From Lancefieldella parvula (GTDB lineage: Bacteria; Actinomycetota; Coriobacteriia; Coriobacteriales; Atopobiaceae), in the NCBI GenBank assembly GCA_023300185.1, contig CP097092.1:1560537-1624536 (forward strand): a stretch of 64,000 bases of DNA, read 5' to 3'. The notes under the pieces are model-generated. The model did not search any database. It had not been told where the DNA came from and was given only the letters and a program-made list of their open reading frames with translations. A program made the position numbers and the translations under genes. Below, in pieces: positions 1 through 9,034 of this stretch (position 1 is its first letter; each line of letters begins with the position of its first letter).

Positions 1-215
1 TCTGGATCAGAAGTGGCGTTGAGAAGCTCTTTTGCAGCCTCAATGTCATCGAGGGCAGTGATGTACTTATTGGCGTGAGCAACCAAGTCCGCCTGATTAG
101 AGTGCTCTTTTGCTACGCGAGCATACTCTTTTGGATCAGAGACAACGGCTGGGTCTGCAAGCTTTTGCTCAAGCTCAGCATAGGCCTCAACGATTTTTTC
201 TAGCTTGTCACGCAT
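1..215 (-). CDS. prfA: peptide chain release factor 1, N-terminal part (gene runs off the left edge)
   Basis: The minus strand from 215 reads MRDKLEKIVEAYAELEQKL and continues through a helical stretch with DPAVVSDPKEYAR. This matches the N-terminal coiled-coil domain of class I release factor RF1. Only about 71 codons are present, so the GGQ and PXT motifs that would separate RF1 from RF2 lie outside the window. The ATG at 215 follows an AGGAG Shine-Dalgarno site at good spacing. RF1 recognises UAA and UAG in the ribosomal A site and triggers peptide release. The length and sequence of the N-terminal domain favour RF1 over RF2, but this is from memory of the family. Confidence 0.8.
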   Translation of the reverse strand, partial: MRDKLEKIVEAYAELEQKLADPAVVSDPKEYARVAKEHSNQADLVAHANKYITALDDIEAAKELLNATSDP

Positions 216-430
216 TCTTGCTCCTAAGATAAGTGCCTCGTGCGCGCTTGGCTTATGAGCCTGTAGCCAAACTGTTGCACAAGCTGCTTGCGAGGTGAGA
301 TTTCAACTAAAGAAGTGTACCACCACTAGGCAGTTTTTAAACCGATACCTCGCTATCTGCACAGGATGAGGGTACACAAGTTACATAATTGTGAGAAAAT
401 TACAGCAGGTTCATACGGTAATGAGGCGCT

Positions 431-2161
431 ATGACTTCTAAGAACAAAACTTCACAACCAGATAACACGCCTGCTGCAGAGGTCACCTCTTCTGATCAGA
501 AGACCCTTGATACCCAGGCTGCTGAGGCAGCTGACACTGCCGGCGAGAAGACCGACGAGCTTGAAGAGGTCACCGACCCTATTGCTGCTGACATGGCTGC
601 TGCTGACGAAGACTACATCATGGAAATTGTCAGCCCCATCTTCCCTGGTCTAGACGAAGACGGCGAAGAGGACGAGGATGACTCAGCTTCAGATGAAGAC
701 TCTTCTGAAAACGATGCAGACAGTACAACTGACCTGGAGAAAATCGTAAACGATGCAGCTCTAACGCAAGATCTTTCTGCGGTAGAAGCTCGCCTCAAAG
801 AGCTTGAAGAGAGCGCCCACGAACACTCAGAGTCCAAAACTGCCGAAGTTCCTTCCAAAAGCGCTACTAGCGTGAGTGATGCAGCGTCTGACGATGATGC
901 AACCTCTATAAAAGATGTTGCCGATACGTTCTCAAGCTATCTTCGCAGTAGGCGTCGTGCACTTTTTAGGTTTGTACGCCGCTACAGCCTGCTTTCTGGC
1001 ATTCTTGCGCTCTTAAGTCTTGCTCTTTTATCTGCGGTTATCGTCTTCTTTATTCGCGTGAGCAACGTTCCTTCAACAGATACTGTTATCGCTGATGCTC
1101 GTACACGAGCCGAAGCTCCAGTTTGGACTCCGGGTGAGTATGACGCTGATGAATCCTTGCTGCTGACCGGCATTGAAGTTGTTTCTCGCACAAGAAGTAC
1201 CACGGCAATCTCAAGTGATGCCGCGCAGTTTGGTGCGACGGGCTACGCCAACTCTGTAGTACGCCTTACCTATACAGGTAATGCAATTGCTGCTACAAAG
1301 ATGACCAAACTTGGATACGCAAATACCCAAGGCTGGAACGCCATTGGTGACGAAGAATCACAATCTGTTACCTACCAGGCAACTTCGGGCGTTTCCACCA
1401 CAAAAGTCCTTGACGCTATTGGCGATGTGCTAGCAAAACTTGATGAGAAAAATCCAAACGAAGCTATTTCTTATAGCTCGCAGTTCTCTGGCGCAACGTT
1501 TACTGTTCTTGATGCGGGTTTTGATCGTGAACAGCAGACTTGCTGGGTAAGAATGTCAGGTGTTTCGCCAACCTTCTATGGCTCGCTCACCTGCGATATT
1601 ACGGCTTCATTTACGTTTGATGCCTCTACGGGCACCTGGTCGCTCGACACAGTCAGTCCCTCGGCAGGACTTAAGTACGACTACAACGGACTGGTGGGAA
1701 CGTGGAAGGGCACCTTTGTGAGCTGTGAAGCCAGTAGCGGCAGTCCTTGTTACGCTGGCAGAACTAATCCTTTAACGCTGACCGTAACGTCTGCAGGTTT
1801 TTCTCGAGATCAGCTGGTACTTACGGGTACTGCAGAGGGTGTTGTCCACAACCATGGAGCGCTTAACACCTCGTACCGTTGGTATCCAGGTGACACTGAG
1901 TTCAAGAACGCATCTGTCTCTCTGACTACTTCTGGAACCATCGGAGATCAAATTCAGGTTTCTGGAGCGGTAGATGTAACCAATGCAAGTCTGGATGCTC
2001 ATTCTGCTTCTAGCACGTCCCTCAGCACAGCTCAAAAACCACAGTTGAAAGTCACTTTTGATATTGCTGATAACAGCGTGGTAGCTCAGCTTATTTCCAC
2101 CCACACGGAAAACGGTCAGACCGTCACCTTTACTGATACCTACCAGCTCTCCAAAGAGTAA
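431..2161 (+). CDS. acidic single-pass membrane protein with large exported C-terminal region, unknown function
   Basis: This 576-residue protein has an N-terminal cytoplasmic region of about 180 residues that is very rich in Asp, Glu, Ser and Ala. A basic stop-transfer stretch (RSRRRALFRFVRR) follows, then one membrane helix near residues 184-211, then about 360 residues predicted to be outside. The outer part is rich in Thr, Ser and Val and has two Cys pairs (TCWVR with LTCDI; VSCEA with PCYAG) that could form disulfides. The ATG follows a GAGG at short spacing. A strong terminator follows the stop, so it is probably a single-gene transcript. I recognise no named family. The acidic cytoplasmic tail plus exported beta-rich region suggests an envelope-associated scaffold, which is inference only. 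Confidence 0.75.
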   Translation: MTSKNKTSQPDNTPAAEVTSSDQKTLDTQAAEAADTAGEKTDELEEVTDPIAADMAAADEDYIMEIVSPIFPGLDEDGEEDEDDSASDEDSSENDADSTTDLEKIVNDAALTQDLSAVEARLKELEESAHEHSESKTAEVPSKSATSVSDAASDDDATSIKDVADTFSSYLRSRRRALFRFVRRYSLLSGILALLSLALLSAVIVFFIRVSNVPSTDTVIADARTRAEAPVWTPGEYDADESLLLTGIEVVSRTRSTTAISSDAAQFGATGYANSVVRLTYTGNAIAATKMTKLGYANTQGWNAIGDEESQSVTYQATSGVSTTKVLDAIGDVLAKLDEKNPNEAISYSSQFSGATFTVLDAGFDREQQTCWVRMSGVSPTFYGSLTCDITASFTFDASTGTWSLDTVSPSAGLKYDYNGLVGTWKGTFVSCEASSGSPCYAGRTNPLTLTVTSAGFSRDQLVLTGTAEGVVHNHGALNTSYRWYPGDTEFKNASVSLTTSGTIGDQIQVSGAVDVTNASLDAHSASSTSLSTAQKPQLKVTFDIADNSVVAQLISTHTENGQTVTFTDTYQLSKE

Positions 2162-2167
2162 AAATAA

Positions 2168-2203
2168 TCCCGTCAGGCCGAGTCTTTCCTGACGGGATTT
2201 CTA
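2168..2203 (+). terminator. Rho-independent terminator
   Basis: A ten-base-pair perfect stem (TCCCGTCAGG with CCTGACGGGA) with a ten-base loop is followed by a short T stretch. It sits 7 bases after the stop codon at 2161 and separates this gene from the convergent dedA gene. Confidence 0.85.
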
Positions 2204-2233
2204 TCATCAAATTACGATAAGTACAAAGGCCGT

Positions 2234-2923
2234 TTACTGCACCTTATCTTCTTCTTTGTCAGCGGCTTCTTCGTTGTTCTTCTCGCCCTTGCTCATACGT
2301 CCGCGAACAATTCCCACAATTGTAGGGATGATCGAGACCGCAACAATTCCTACAATCAGCAGCTCAAAGTGTTCCTGAACTACAGGAATGCCGCCAAAGA
2401 AATAGCCGAGCAGCACAAACATCGTGGACCACGTAAGGCCGCCCAGGATGTTGTAGATACCAAAGTTGCGCCAGTGCATACCGCCCATACCCGCAATAAA
2501 AGGCACAAACGTGCGGATAAAGGGGAAGAAGCGCCCTAAGAAAATTGCCAGATGACCATGCTTGTCCAAAAACTTCTGAGTCTTCTCAAGATGCTCTGGG
2601 GTAAGTGCTTTGACTTTTCCAGAAGCAATAATTTTTTGACCAAAGAAATGGCCAATCATAAAGTTCATCTGATCGCCGAGAATTGCGGCAGCCCACGTAA
2701 TAACAAGCAGCAAAACAATATTAAAACCGCCATTGTGGGCAAAAAATCCTGCTGCAAAAAGCAGAGAATCACCTGGTAAAAATGGGAAAAAGACTACGCC
2801 AGTCTCAATAAAAACAATCAGAAAAACAAAGCCGTACGCAGCAAGAGGGCCTGTGGCAATCATTGAAGCAATAAATGCACGAGGATCTCTAAGCAGCTCA
2901 ATGATGTAGTTTACAAAACCCAT
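2234..2923 (-). CDS. DedA/SNARE-associated family membrane protein
   Basis: The 229-residue polytopic protein carries the two DedA signatures: ETGVVFFPFLPGDSLLFAAG near residues 40-60 and GRFFPFIRTFVPFIAG near 130-145. DedA proteins recycle undecaprenyl phosphate or other lipid carriers across the cytoplasmic membrane and affect proton-motive force and envelope stress. The length and the conserved Pro, Asp, Glu and Arg residues are typical. The C-terminus is charged and cytoplasmic. The gene lies immediately downstream of the SRP RNA gene on the same strand but is probably transcribed separately. The Shine-Dalgarno site before 2923 is weak. Confidence 0.88.
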   Translation of the reverse strand: MGFVNYIIELLRDPRAFIASMIATGPLAAYGFVFLIVFIETGVVFFPFLPGDSLLFAAGFFAHNGGFNIVLLLVITWAAAILGDQMNFMIGHFFGQKIIASGKVKALTPEHLEKTQKFLDKHGHLAIFLGRFFPFIRTFVPFIAGMGGMHWRNFGIYNILGGLTWSTMFVLLGYFFGGIPVVQEHFELLIVGIVAVSIIPTIVGIVRGRMSKGEKNNEEAADKEEDKVQ

Positions 2924-2979
2924 CGAAGTCCAATCGTCGTGACAAATGTCGCGGCAAACACACTATACGCCTAAGAAAA

Positions 2980-3084
2980 GCGCATTGAGTGGGAACGGAT
3001 GCCCGCGAGTGACCCCTTATGGCTGCTGTCTCCCGACCCTGACCAGGTTCGAGGTGTCACGTCATCCGCACCCGCTCAATGCGC
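2980..3084 (-). ncRNA. ffs: signal recognition particle RNA, small bacterial type (4.5S)
   Basis: On the minus strand the sequence contains the SRP domain IV signature: ACCTGGTCAGG, a GGGAGACAGCAGCC-type asymmetric loop, then GGGT. The two ends pair as a long helix (GCGCATTGAG with CTCAATGCGC). About 105 bases fits the small Alu-less SRP RNA. The T-rich CTTTTCTT directly after 2980 on the minus strand serves as the termination signal. It pairs with Ffh for co-translational membrane targeting. Confidence 0.92.
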
Positions 3085-3134
3085 TGTAGATACTCTACCC
3101 TATTAGAGAAATCTTTGCACAGATCGTATCGCTT

Positions 3135-3473
3135 CTATGCATTTTTTGACGAATTTTTTTCAATTGCTTTGATGATCTTCTCGACGTTCTTTTTTCCTCT
3201 TGAGATACCTACATGCAAAATTCCAGCTATAGGAACAGATATGACGAGAAGAACTATGCCGCCCACGAGCACAGCCGTTGCCATAGAACTTGTAGAGAGA
3301 CTTCCGTACACGCTGAGATATATAAGCCATGCTCCAATTGCGATACCAGAATAAGCGGCTCTTCTATAAACGCTTAGTGTTCCAAGAGCTTTTGTCTGCA
3401 TACGAGCCTCGACAACCAAAGGGTTATCCTCGTGTGAATGAGAAGCTGCTCCTACATAGTTTTTCTTGCTCAT
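3135..3473 (-). CDS. small membrane protein with two transmembrane helices, unknown
   Basis: The protein is 112 residues from the ATG at 3473, with MSKK at the start and two hydrophobic helices near residues 42-62 and 68-90. The C-terminal tail is basic (KKNVEKIIKAIEKN). A TTG 12 bases upstream keeps the same frame, but the ATG has a GAG-type ribosome site at better spacing. No family is recognised. The gene lies between the PTS operon terminator and the SRP RNA gene. The hairpin just upstream probably makes it an independent transcript. Confidence 0.6.
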   Translation of the reverse strand: MSKKNYVGAASHSHEDNPLVVEARMQTKALGTLSVYRRAAYSGIAIGAWLIYLSVYGSLSTSSMATAVLVGGIVLLVISVPIAGILHVGISRGKKNVEKIIKAIEKNSSKNA

Positions 3474-3483
3474 AAAAACTCTC

Positions 3484-3520
3484 AATCAAAAGTGGCATCG
3501 CCGTATGACGATGCCACTTT
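3484..3520 (-). terminator. Rho-independent terminator of the PTS operon
   Basis: An eleven-base-pair stem (AAGTGGCATCG with CGATGCCACTT) with an eight-base loop lies after the stop of the EIID gene, followed on the minus strand by TTTTG. It ends the four-gene PTS transcript. Confidence 0.85.
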
Positions 3521-3565
3521 ATTACGTTTGTCTTTTCTGCGCCAGACAGGATTTTGCGCAAAAAA

Positions 3566-4384
3566 TTAGTAAGACAGACCTGGGTTGAAGACGCCAATAA
3601 CAACGCCAACAAGTGCTACAACAACAAGAATAAGCATAACAACTGTTGGGCTGAGCTTCTTCTTAGTCATCAACCACCAGCAAAGGTATACAAACAGAAG
3701 GTTCAATACCTTAGGGAAGATGCCATTAAGTGTTGTCTGAATGTCAACACCAGCAATATTCAGAGAAGTTGTGACGTTAATCCATGTAGCAGCAACAGAG
3801 CCAATGACCATAGTACCAATCATAACAATGGAGCTACGGAGAGCCTCGGACTCAGGACCAACAAGTGCCTCAACAGCAGAAGAGCCCAGGCTATAGCCCT
3901 GGTCGTAAGCGAACTTCATACCGAAGTACATAATGAGGTTCCAGACCACAACATAGAATAGTGGGCCAAGAACGGAGCCGCCCTTAGAAAGGCCAAGTGC
4001 AATTCCAAGAAGAATTGGAATAAAGGTACCAACAATAATGGAGTCGCCAAGACCAGCAAGAGGACCCATAAGACCAGCGCGAAGACCATTGATGGTCTCG
4101 TCGTCGATTGCCTCGCCATTTGCACGAGCCTCTTCAAGAGAAGCGGTCAAGCCAACAACCATAGAACCAATCTGTGGCTCGGTATTAAAGAAGGTTGTAT
4201 AGGTAGAAAGTGCCTCAACCTTTTGGTCATCAGTATCGTAAAGCTCGTCAACGATTGGAAGCATGGATGCAAGGTAACCAAATGTCTGCATGTGCTCCTG
4301 AGAGAAGCAGGTAAGATTGCCGTAAATCCAGCTCAAGAAAGACTTATTGCGTGCTTTCTGAGAAATGGTTTTCTTTTCAGCCAT
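3566..4384 (-). CDS. mannose-family PTS system IID component
   Basis: This 272-residue protein matches the EIID subunit of the mannose/fructose/sorbose PTS. It has an N-terminal amphipathic part (SFLSWIYGNLTCFSQEHMQTFGY), the motif GLRAGLMGPLAGLGDSI, and a C-terminal membrane helix after LSPTVVML. EIID with EIIC forms the membrane channel that imports the sugar while EIIB phosphorylates it. The start at 4384 is preceded by GAGGAGG, which is encoded in the Glu-rich end of the EIIC gene only 3 bases upstream, so translation is coupled. It is the last gene of the operon EIIA-EIIB-EIIC-EIID. The sugar cannot be read from sequence; mannose, glucose, fructose or an amino sugar are all possible. Confidence 0.92.
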   Translation of the reverse strand: MAEKKTISQKARNKSFLSWIYGNLTCFSQEHMQTFGYLASMLPIVDELYDTDDQKVEALSTYTTFFNTEPQIGSMVVGLTASLEEARANGEAIDDETINGLRAGLMGPLAGLGDSIIVGTFIPILLGIALGLSKGGSVLGPLFYVVVWNLIMYFGMKFAYDQGYSLGSSAVEALVGPESEALRSSIVMIGTMVIGSVAATWINVTTSLNIAGVDIQTTLNGIFPKVLNLLFVYLCWWLMTKKKLSPTVVMLILVVVALVGVVIGVFNPGLSY

Positions 4385-4386
4385 GA

Positions 4387-5253
4387 TTAAATATCCTCCT
4401 CTTCTTCATCGTCTGCGCTTACATTGCCTGATGCTGCAGCAGCCAAACGAACATTCTTTGCCTGCTGAAGCTGATAGTTAAGAACAGCAAAGAAGACTGC
4501 TACGACTGCAGAGACAATGAGGTTCAGGCCAAGTGCGCCAGCAAGGATAAAGCCAAAGGCAAAAGTTACCCAATCAAGAGGCTTGGTAATAACCTGCTTG
4601 CACAAAATTGCAACACCAACGGTAGGAAGAAGGGTACCAACGGTGAAGAGGGTCATCATTGGGACACCGTTCATAGGGAGGTATTCCTTCATGATGCCAA
4701 CCATGCTCTCGCCAGCCATGCAAATGAAGAATGTTGGAATGAACGAGAAAAGAATGTGAGAAACCCAAGGGAATACAAAGTCAACCATTGGAATGGTCTT
4801 CTTAATACGACCCCACTCTTTACTCTCCATTGCACGCCAACCAATACCCTGCCATACAAGGTTCATGGTAGCGGTGCCGTAGAACAAGACGGTACCAAGA
4901 GTACCAACAGCTGCACCAATAGCAGCTGCCTGAGATGCAGCCTCAACAGAGCTTGGATCAAGACCATAAGCCTTGATTGCAAGAATTGCTAGAGGAATAC
5001 CAATGTAGGAAACTGCACGAACGTCAGCGGAAACAGTTCCACCAGGTGTTACGAGTGCAATATAGACCAACTGGATTGCTGCACCAACAATAATGCCAGT
5101 CTGGACGTCGCCAAGAATGACACCAACGACAAGACCTGCAACAAGTGGACGACCGAGGGTATAGTTACCTACGGTAGTACCACCCATGCCAGGTAGTGAC
5201 GCAAGGCATGCAAACAAACCCAAAAGGGCAGCTTGAAACGCATTAATTGCCAT
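4387..5253 (-). CDS. mannose-family PTS system IIC component
   Basis: This 288-residue polytopic protein begins MAINAFQAALLGLFACLASLPGMGG, typical of EIIC of the mannose family. It also shows RPLVAGLVVGVILGDVQTGIIVGAAIQLVYIA, the conserved substrate-pathway region. It forms the sugar-conducting membrane unit with EIID. The C-terminal tail is strikingly acidic (DDEEEEDI), and that coding stretch also supplies the EIID ribosome site. The start follows GGAAGG at suitable spacing. Spacing to the EIIB gene is 19 bases, consistent with one operon. Confidence 0.93.
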   Translation of the reverse strand: MAINAFQAALLGLFACLASLPGMGGTTVGNYTLGRPLVAGLVVGVILGDVQTGIIVGAAIQLVYIALVTPGGTVSADVRAVSYIGIPLAILAIKAYGLDPSSVEAASQAAAIGAAVGTLGTVLFYGTATMNLVWQGIGWRAMESKEWGRIKKTIPMVDFVFPWVSHILFSFIPTFFICMAGESMVGIMKEYLPMNGVPMMTLFTVGTLLPTVGVAILCKQVITKPLDWVTFAFGFILAGALGLNLIVSAVVAVFFAVLNYQLQQAKNVRLAAAASGNVSADDEEEEDI

Positions 5254-5272
5254 AAAAATCGCCTTCCGAATA

Positions 5273-5767
5273 CTACTTTACGTCAAACTTCTCGCGGAAT
5301 TTAGGCCACTCACCAATTGCCTTTTCTTTAAGAAGAGCAAATTGAACGGTATAACCAGCTTTGGTTATATCCTCAAATGCCTGTCCCTCTTCTTGAGTAA
5401 AGGACTGGTTGTTGCCCAGCTTTACCGCACCAGGACGGTCATTACCAGGACCGATAATGACAGTGTTAATTCCTGGCTTAAAACCAAAGTCAACAAGAAT
5501 TTTCTTCATGTCAACTGGGTTTTTAGTAATAAGAAAATAACGAGAATCGCTGTCTAGAACCTTCTGAGCGCTCTCTTTGAAGTGATCAAATGTCCAAACA
5601 AATACTTTCTTGTCAGGTGCTGCTGACTTGTAAGCAGACTTGAGGACAGGATTTGATGCAGCCGCATCATTAACTGCAATGATTCCGTCACAAGGAACCT
5701 CAAGGGCCCAACGAGTGACTGTCTGACCGTGAATCATGCGGTCATCAACACGAACAAATGAAATCAT
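5273..5767 (-). CDS. mannose-family PTS system IIB component
   Basis: The 164-residue cytoplasmic protein carries the EIIB active-site signature RVDDRMIHGQTVTRW near residue 15, where His accepts phosphate from EIIA and passes it to the sugar. MISFVRVDDRM is taken as the start because the ATG at 5767 has AGGAG five bases upstream; a longer reading frame upstream lacks such a site. The length is the family norm. It is encoded as a separate polypeptide, unlike the IIAB fusions of many enteric systems. Confidence 0.92.
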   Translation of the reverse strand: MISFVRVDDRMIHGQTVTRWALEVPCDGIIAVNDAAASNPVLKSAYKSAAPDKKVFVWTFDHFKESAQKVLDSDSRYFLITKNPVDMKKILVDFGFKPGINTVIIGPGNDRPGAVKLGNNQSFTQEEGQAFEDITKAGYTVQFALLKEKAIGEWPKFREKFDVK

Positions 5768-5821
5768 GTTTTCTCCTAACATATTTCTTACGCAAGCAGC
5801 TACGCGTACTTGCAGTAATTA

Positions 5822-6253
5822 CTAAAGGTCTTCCTCGTCATCGTCTTCAAGAGCTAGGACGATCTGATTAACGCCATTTTTTCCTTCGTTCAGGATTGAT
5901 GACACAAGAGCTTCACCACTTAGACCATCATCGATTGCCATCAAAGCACCAATTGCCATGGGAAGATTGGCGCCACTAAAAGCCACGGTATGAGAAAGCA
6001 GGCCTTTTTTGGCGAGAAGATCAAGCGCATTAGTAAGTGGAGAACCACCGATAATGTCACCAAGAACGACAACCTCGTCGTCAGCAGTAAGTGGCTCAAG
6101 AACTTTTGACAAATTCTCTCTATATTCAACTGCTCCCACGCCATCTTCCATGCTGTAACTCAAGATGTTTTCTCTGGGTCCCATCAGCATGTCCATTACG
6201 CTATGCAGACCTGGTGCAAACGTTCCATGACTTACGAGCAAAAGGTACTTCAT
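5822..6253 (-). CDS. mannose-family PTS system IIA component
   Basis: The 143-residue protein has the EIIA-Man fold signatures: LLVSHGTFAPGLHSVMDMLMG, with the phosphorylatable His at about residue 9, and GDIIGGSPLTNAL. HPr phosphorylates this subunit, which passes phosphate to EIIB. It is the first gene of the operon, with GGAG before the ATG. No sigma-54 activator (LevR/ManR) gene is next to it, so control probably occurs at the promoter in the 450-base region upstream. Confidence 0.92.
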   Translation of the reverse strand: MKYLLLVSHGTFAPGLHSVMDMLMGPRENILSYSMEDGVGAVEYRENLSKVLEPLTADDEVVVLGDIIGGSPLTNALDLLAKKGLLSHTVAFSGANLPMAIGALMAIDDGLSGEALVSSILNEGKNGVNQIVLALEDDDEEDL

Positions 6254-6632
6254 TACTGCTCCATTCCAGACATCACCACTGTGGCTGTACTTCGCCTGTA
6301 TTAACAGCCGTACTACGCCAATACAAAATTTCCAACCTGTTATGTAAATTGTTATGCATCAAAACTTACATTCCAAGCCACGTGTCACTTGCCTAGCCGT
6401 TATAACACAAAGGTATACATGCGCTATTGGCATTCGCAAATTTTTAATATTCTTGATGTATTATTTTTTTAAATTTTATTCAAATTGTTTGATTAATCAG
6501 CTGAATAAGTGTTCTACCAACTAAACTATATATGCATATATTCTTCGCATATATGAATATATAAATAGGAGTATTACAAATATTATATAAAGAAATGTCC
6601 GTCCAACGCTCCTCGAAATACATTTCTAAAAA
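6254..6632. other. AT-rich intergenic region upstream of the PTS operon
   Basis: This stretch holds no credible gene. It should contain the promoter of the leftward PTS operon. It has a run of alternating A/T with overlapping dyads near 6526-6562 (ATATGCAT, GCATATAT) that could be an operator or a melted region. I could not fix -35/-10 elements or a catabolite-repression site with confidence. Confidence 0.5.
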
Positions 6633-6665
6633 ATAAAAAAGAAGGCCATACAAGATGACCTTCTT
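6633..6665 (-). terminator. Rho-independent terminator of pgi
   Basis: On the minus strand AAGAAGGTCAT pairs with ATGGCCTTCTT around a five-base loop, with one G-T pair, and is followed by TTTTTTATTTTTT. It lies about 40 bases after the pgi stop codon. Confidence 0.85.
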
Positions 6666-6703
6666 AACATGAGATAAAAAATAATTTTATGTTACGTAAC
6701 GTG

Positions 6704-8410
6704 TTATGTTCTGTTTCTGCGGTAGAAATCAACAAGAGACTGGGTGGAAGCGTCTTGTTTTGCTAGCTCTTCGTCGTTATGAATTGCAGGGAAAATCTGT
6801 TTTGCAAGCTGCTTACCAAGCTCAACACCCCACTGATCAAAGGAATCAATGCCCCACACAACACCTTCAACAAAGGTAATGTGTTCATAGAGTGCAATAA
6901 GTGTACCGATAGCACGAGGATTAAGCTCTTTACCAAAGATAGAAGTAGTTGGCCTATTTCCTTCAAAGACGCGTGCAGAAACCATCCACTCTGGCGTTCC
7001 CTCAGCACGGACCTCATCAGCGGTCTTACCAAATGCAAGCGCTTTGGTCTGCGCAAAGAAATTGGAGAGGAAGAGTTCATGGACGTCTAGGTCTGCATCT
7101 TTGGTGGCAAAGGCAGTATTTACAAACGCAATAAAGTCAGCGGGAATGATCTGGGTTCCCTGATGGATAAGCTGGTAGAACGCATGTTGACCATTAGTTC
7201 CAGCCTCTCCCCAGAAGATTTCGCCTGTCTTTGAAGTAACCGCCGTACCATCCCAACGAGTAGACTTGCCGTTGGATTCCATGGTGAGCTGCTGGAGATA
7301 CGCAGGGAATCTATGCAGGTACTGGCTGTATGGAAGTACCGCATGAGATGCTGCGCCAAAGAAATTAACGTACCAAATGTTTAAAAGACCCATGAGAGCA
7401 ACAACATTTTGTCTCAATGGAGTGTTCTTGAAGTATTCATCAACTGCATTAAAGCCACTGAGGAATTCTGCAAAGTGCTGTGGACCAAAAACAATAGCCA
7501 GTACCAGACCAACCGCAGAATCAACCGAATAACGGCCGCCAACCCAGTTCCAGAAACCAAAGGCATTCTCTGGGTCAATGCCAAAGTCTTCTACCAGATC
7601 AAGTGCAGTAGAGACAGCAACAAAATGCTTACGAATAGCCTCTGCATTCTGAGAATCAGAGCCATCAATAATGCCCTGTTCAGCAAGCTTCTCTAAAAGC
7701 CACGCACGAGCACAACGTGCATTGGTAAGAGTCTCAAGCGTAGTAAAGGTCTTGGAAACAATAACGAAGAGTGTTGTTTCTGGATCAAGATCCTCGGTTT
7801 TCTCGCCAAGGTCAACAGGGTCAATGTTGGAGACAAAGCGAGCAGTAATACCTGCGTCTGCAAAAGGCTTCAAAGCCTCGTAAACCATAACAGGGCCAAG
7901 GTCAGAACCACCAATGCCAATGCTTACTACCGTTTTGATGGGCTTACCAGAAACACCCTTCCACTCTCCCGAGCGAACTCGATCGCAGAAGGCATACATC
8001 TTGTTCAGCGTCTGGTGAACGTCAGCGACAACGTCTTGTCCGTCAACAATAAGCGTGCCGGCCTCAGAAGCCGGGCGACGAAGTGCCGTGTGGAGAACCG
8101 CTCGATTCTCAGTAGTATTAATATGCTCGCCGGCATACATAGCGTCTCTACGCTCTTCAAGTTTGACCTCTTCTGCAAGATCACACAGAAGGTCAAGCGT
8201 CTCTTGCGTGGCAAGGTTTTTAGAAAGATCAATCAAGAACTGATCAAGCTCAAACGTAAAATTCTGGACACGCTGAGGGTCTTCTGCAAACCAGTTCTTC
8301 AACGTAGCTTTTGTATCTTTTAAGCTGGCGTAATGCTCTGCAAGGGCGCGCCAAGCTTTAGTCTGTGTTGCGTCAGTAGGCAAAATATGTGGTGCTGTAG
8401 GTGATGCCAT
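6704..8410 (-). CDS. pgi: glucose-6-phosphate isomerase
   Basis: The 568-residue protein interconverts glucose-6-phosphate and fructose-6-phosphate in glycolysis. Clear family motifs are GIGGSDLGPVMV (near residue 165), SKTFTTLETLTNA, GGRYSVDSAVGL, ESNGKSTRWDG (catalytic Glu region) and GIDSFDQWGVELGKQLAKQI (second signature with catalytic Lys). The length is the long bacterial/eukaryotic form rather than the short archaeal or Bacillus form. The ATG at 8410 follows AAGGAG. It is probably monocistronic, with its own terminator, and stands next to the PTS operon whose product feeds the same pathway. Confidence 0.97.
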   Translation of the reverse strand: MASPTAPHILPTDATQTKAWRALAEHYASLKDTKATLKNWFAEDPQRVQNFTFELDQFLIDLSKNLATQETLDLLCDLAEEVKLEERRDAMYAGEHINTTENRAVLHTALRRPASEAGTLIVDGQDVVADVHQTLNKMYAFCDRVRSGEWKGVSGKPIKTVVSIGIGGSDLGPVMVYEALKPFADAGITARFVSNIDPVDLGEKTEDLDPETTLFVIVSKTFTTLETLTNARCARAWLLEKLAEQGIIDGSDSQNAEAIRKHFVAVSTALDLVEDFGIDPENAFGFWNWVGGRYSVDSAVGLVLAIVFGPQHFAEFLSGFNAVDEYFKNTPLRQNVVALMGLLNIWYVNFFGAASHAVLPYSQYLHRFPAYLQQLTMESNGKSTRWDGTAVTSKTGEIFWGEAGTNGQHAFYQLIHQGTQIIPADFIAFVNTAFATKDADLDVHELFLSNFFAQTKALAFGKTADEVRAEGTPEWMVSARVFEGNRPTTSIFGKELNPRAIGTLIALYEHITFVEGVVWGIDSFDQWGVELGKQLAKQIFPAIHNDEELAKQDASTQSLVDFYRRNRT

Positions 8411-8506
8411 ACCAGTCTCCTTCTTTTGACTATCTCAAGGATAATCTTCGCAACGCTCATGAAACGTCACAATGTCGTTTTTCGTAAAAAATACGACAAA
8501 TCGTTA

Positions 8507-9034
8507 CTAATAAGGTTCTCCCAAAGGTGGGACTTGTTTAATAGCAGCCCAGCGTAACTGCTTCTGACGTGGGTCCTCGAGCGCTCCGGCAAAGTTATCA
8601 AGATTTACCATGCGCATTCCACACACACGAACAAGAACACGGGGTGAGAAGGTCTTCTCGGCGTCAGTTGTAAGCTGACCAAGCTCATCTGCGTATGCCT
8701 CACGCACTGATGTAACTGCTGTGTCATTTACCATGAGCACCGTATCTGGACTAAAGGCGCTTATCGCCTGCCTGACAAGCAGGGGATTTATAGGATCTCC
8801 TGTTTTTGTGGTGGTAAGCAAGGTGGCCCATGCCTCAGGCGCATAGCCTAAATGCTCTAAAGAAGCTTTAAGTGCAGAAAGTTCAGCCTCTTCAAAGTCT
8901 TCCTGGCCTTTTACCAATAAAACCGATGCAAAAGCATTGCCTGCCATACACACCCCCTGAGCAGCAAAATCTCCAAACTCATGCGTTGTTTTTGCCATGT
9001 AGGCTTCTTTTCGCATAGATCTTTCGCTTGGCAT
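8507..9034 (-). CDS. conserved-looking protein of unknown function
   Basis: From the ATG at 9034 the protein has 175 residues. A TTG 24 bases upstream also opens the frame, but the ATG has AGAGGTG as its ribosome site. The soluble alpha/beta-looking sequence contains ISAFSPDTVLMVNDTAVTSV and ends DPRQKQLRWAAIKQVPPLGEPY. That tail is unusually well-defined and looks conserved. Fragments are reminiscent of uracil-DNA-glycosylase-like folds, but I see no catalytic motif and do not assign this. It lies between pgi and trxA as a single leftward gene. Confidence 0.7.
   Translation of the reverse strand: MPSERSMRKEAYMAKTTHEFGDFAAQGVCMAGNAFASVLLVKGQEDFEEAELSALKASLEHLGYAPEAWATLLTTTKTGDPINPLLVRQAISAFSPDTVLMVNDTAVTSVREAYADELGQLTTDAEKTFSPRVLVRVCGMRMVNLDNFAGALEDPRQKQLRWAAIKQVPPLGEPY

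Noticed and set aside
8473..8498. TGTCGT/ACGACA inverted repeat as a terminator for the gene ending at 8507
   Set aside because: There is no T-run on the proper side and it lies in the pgi promoter region; at most a weak operator.
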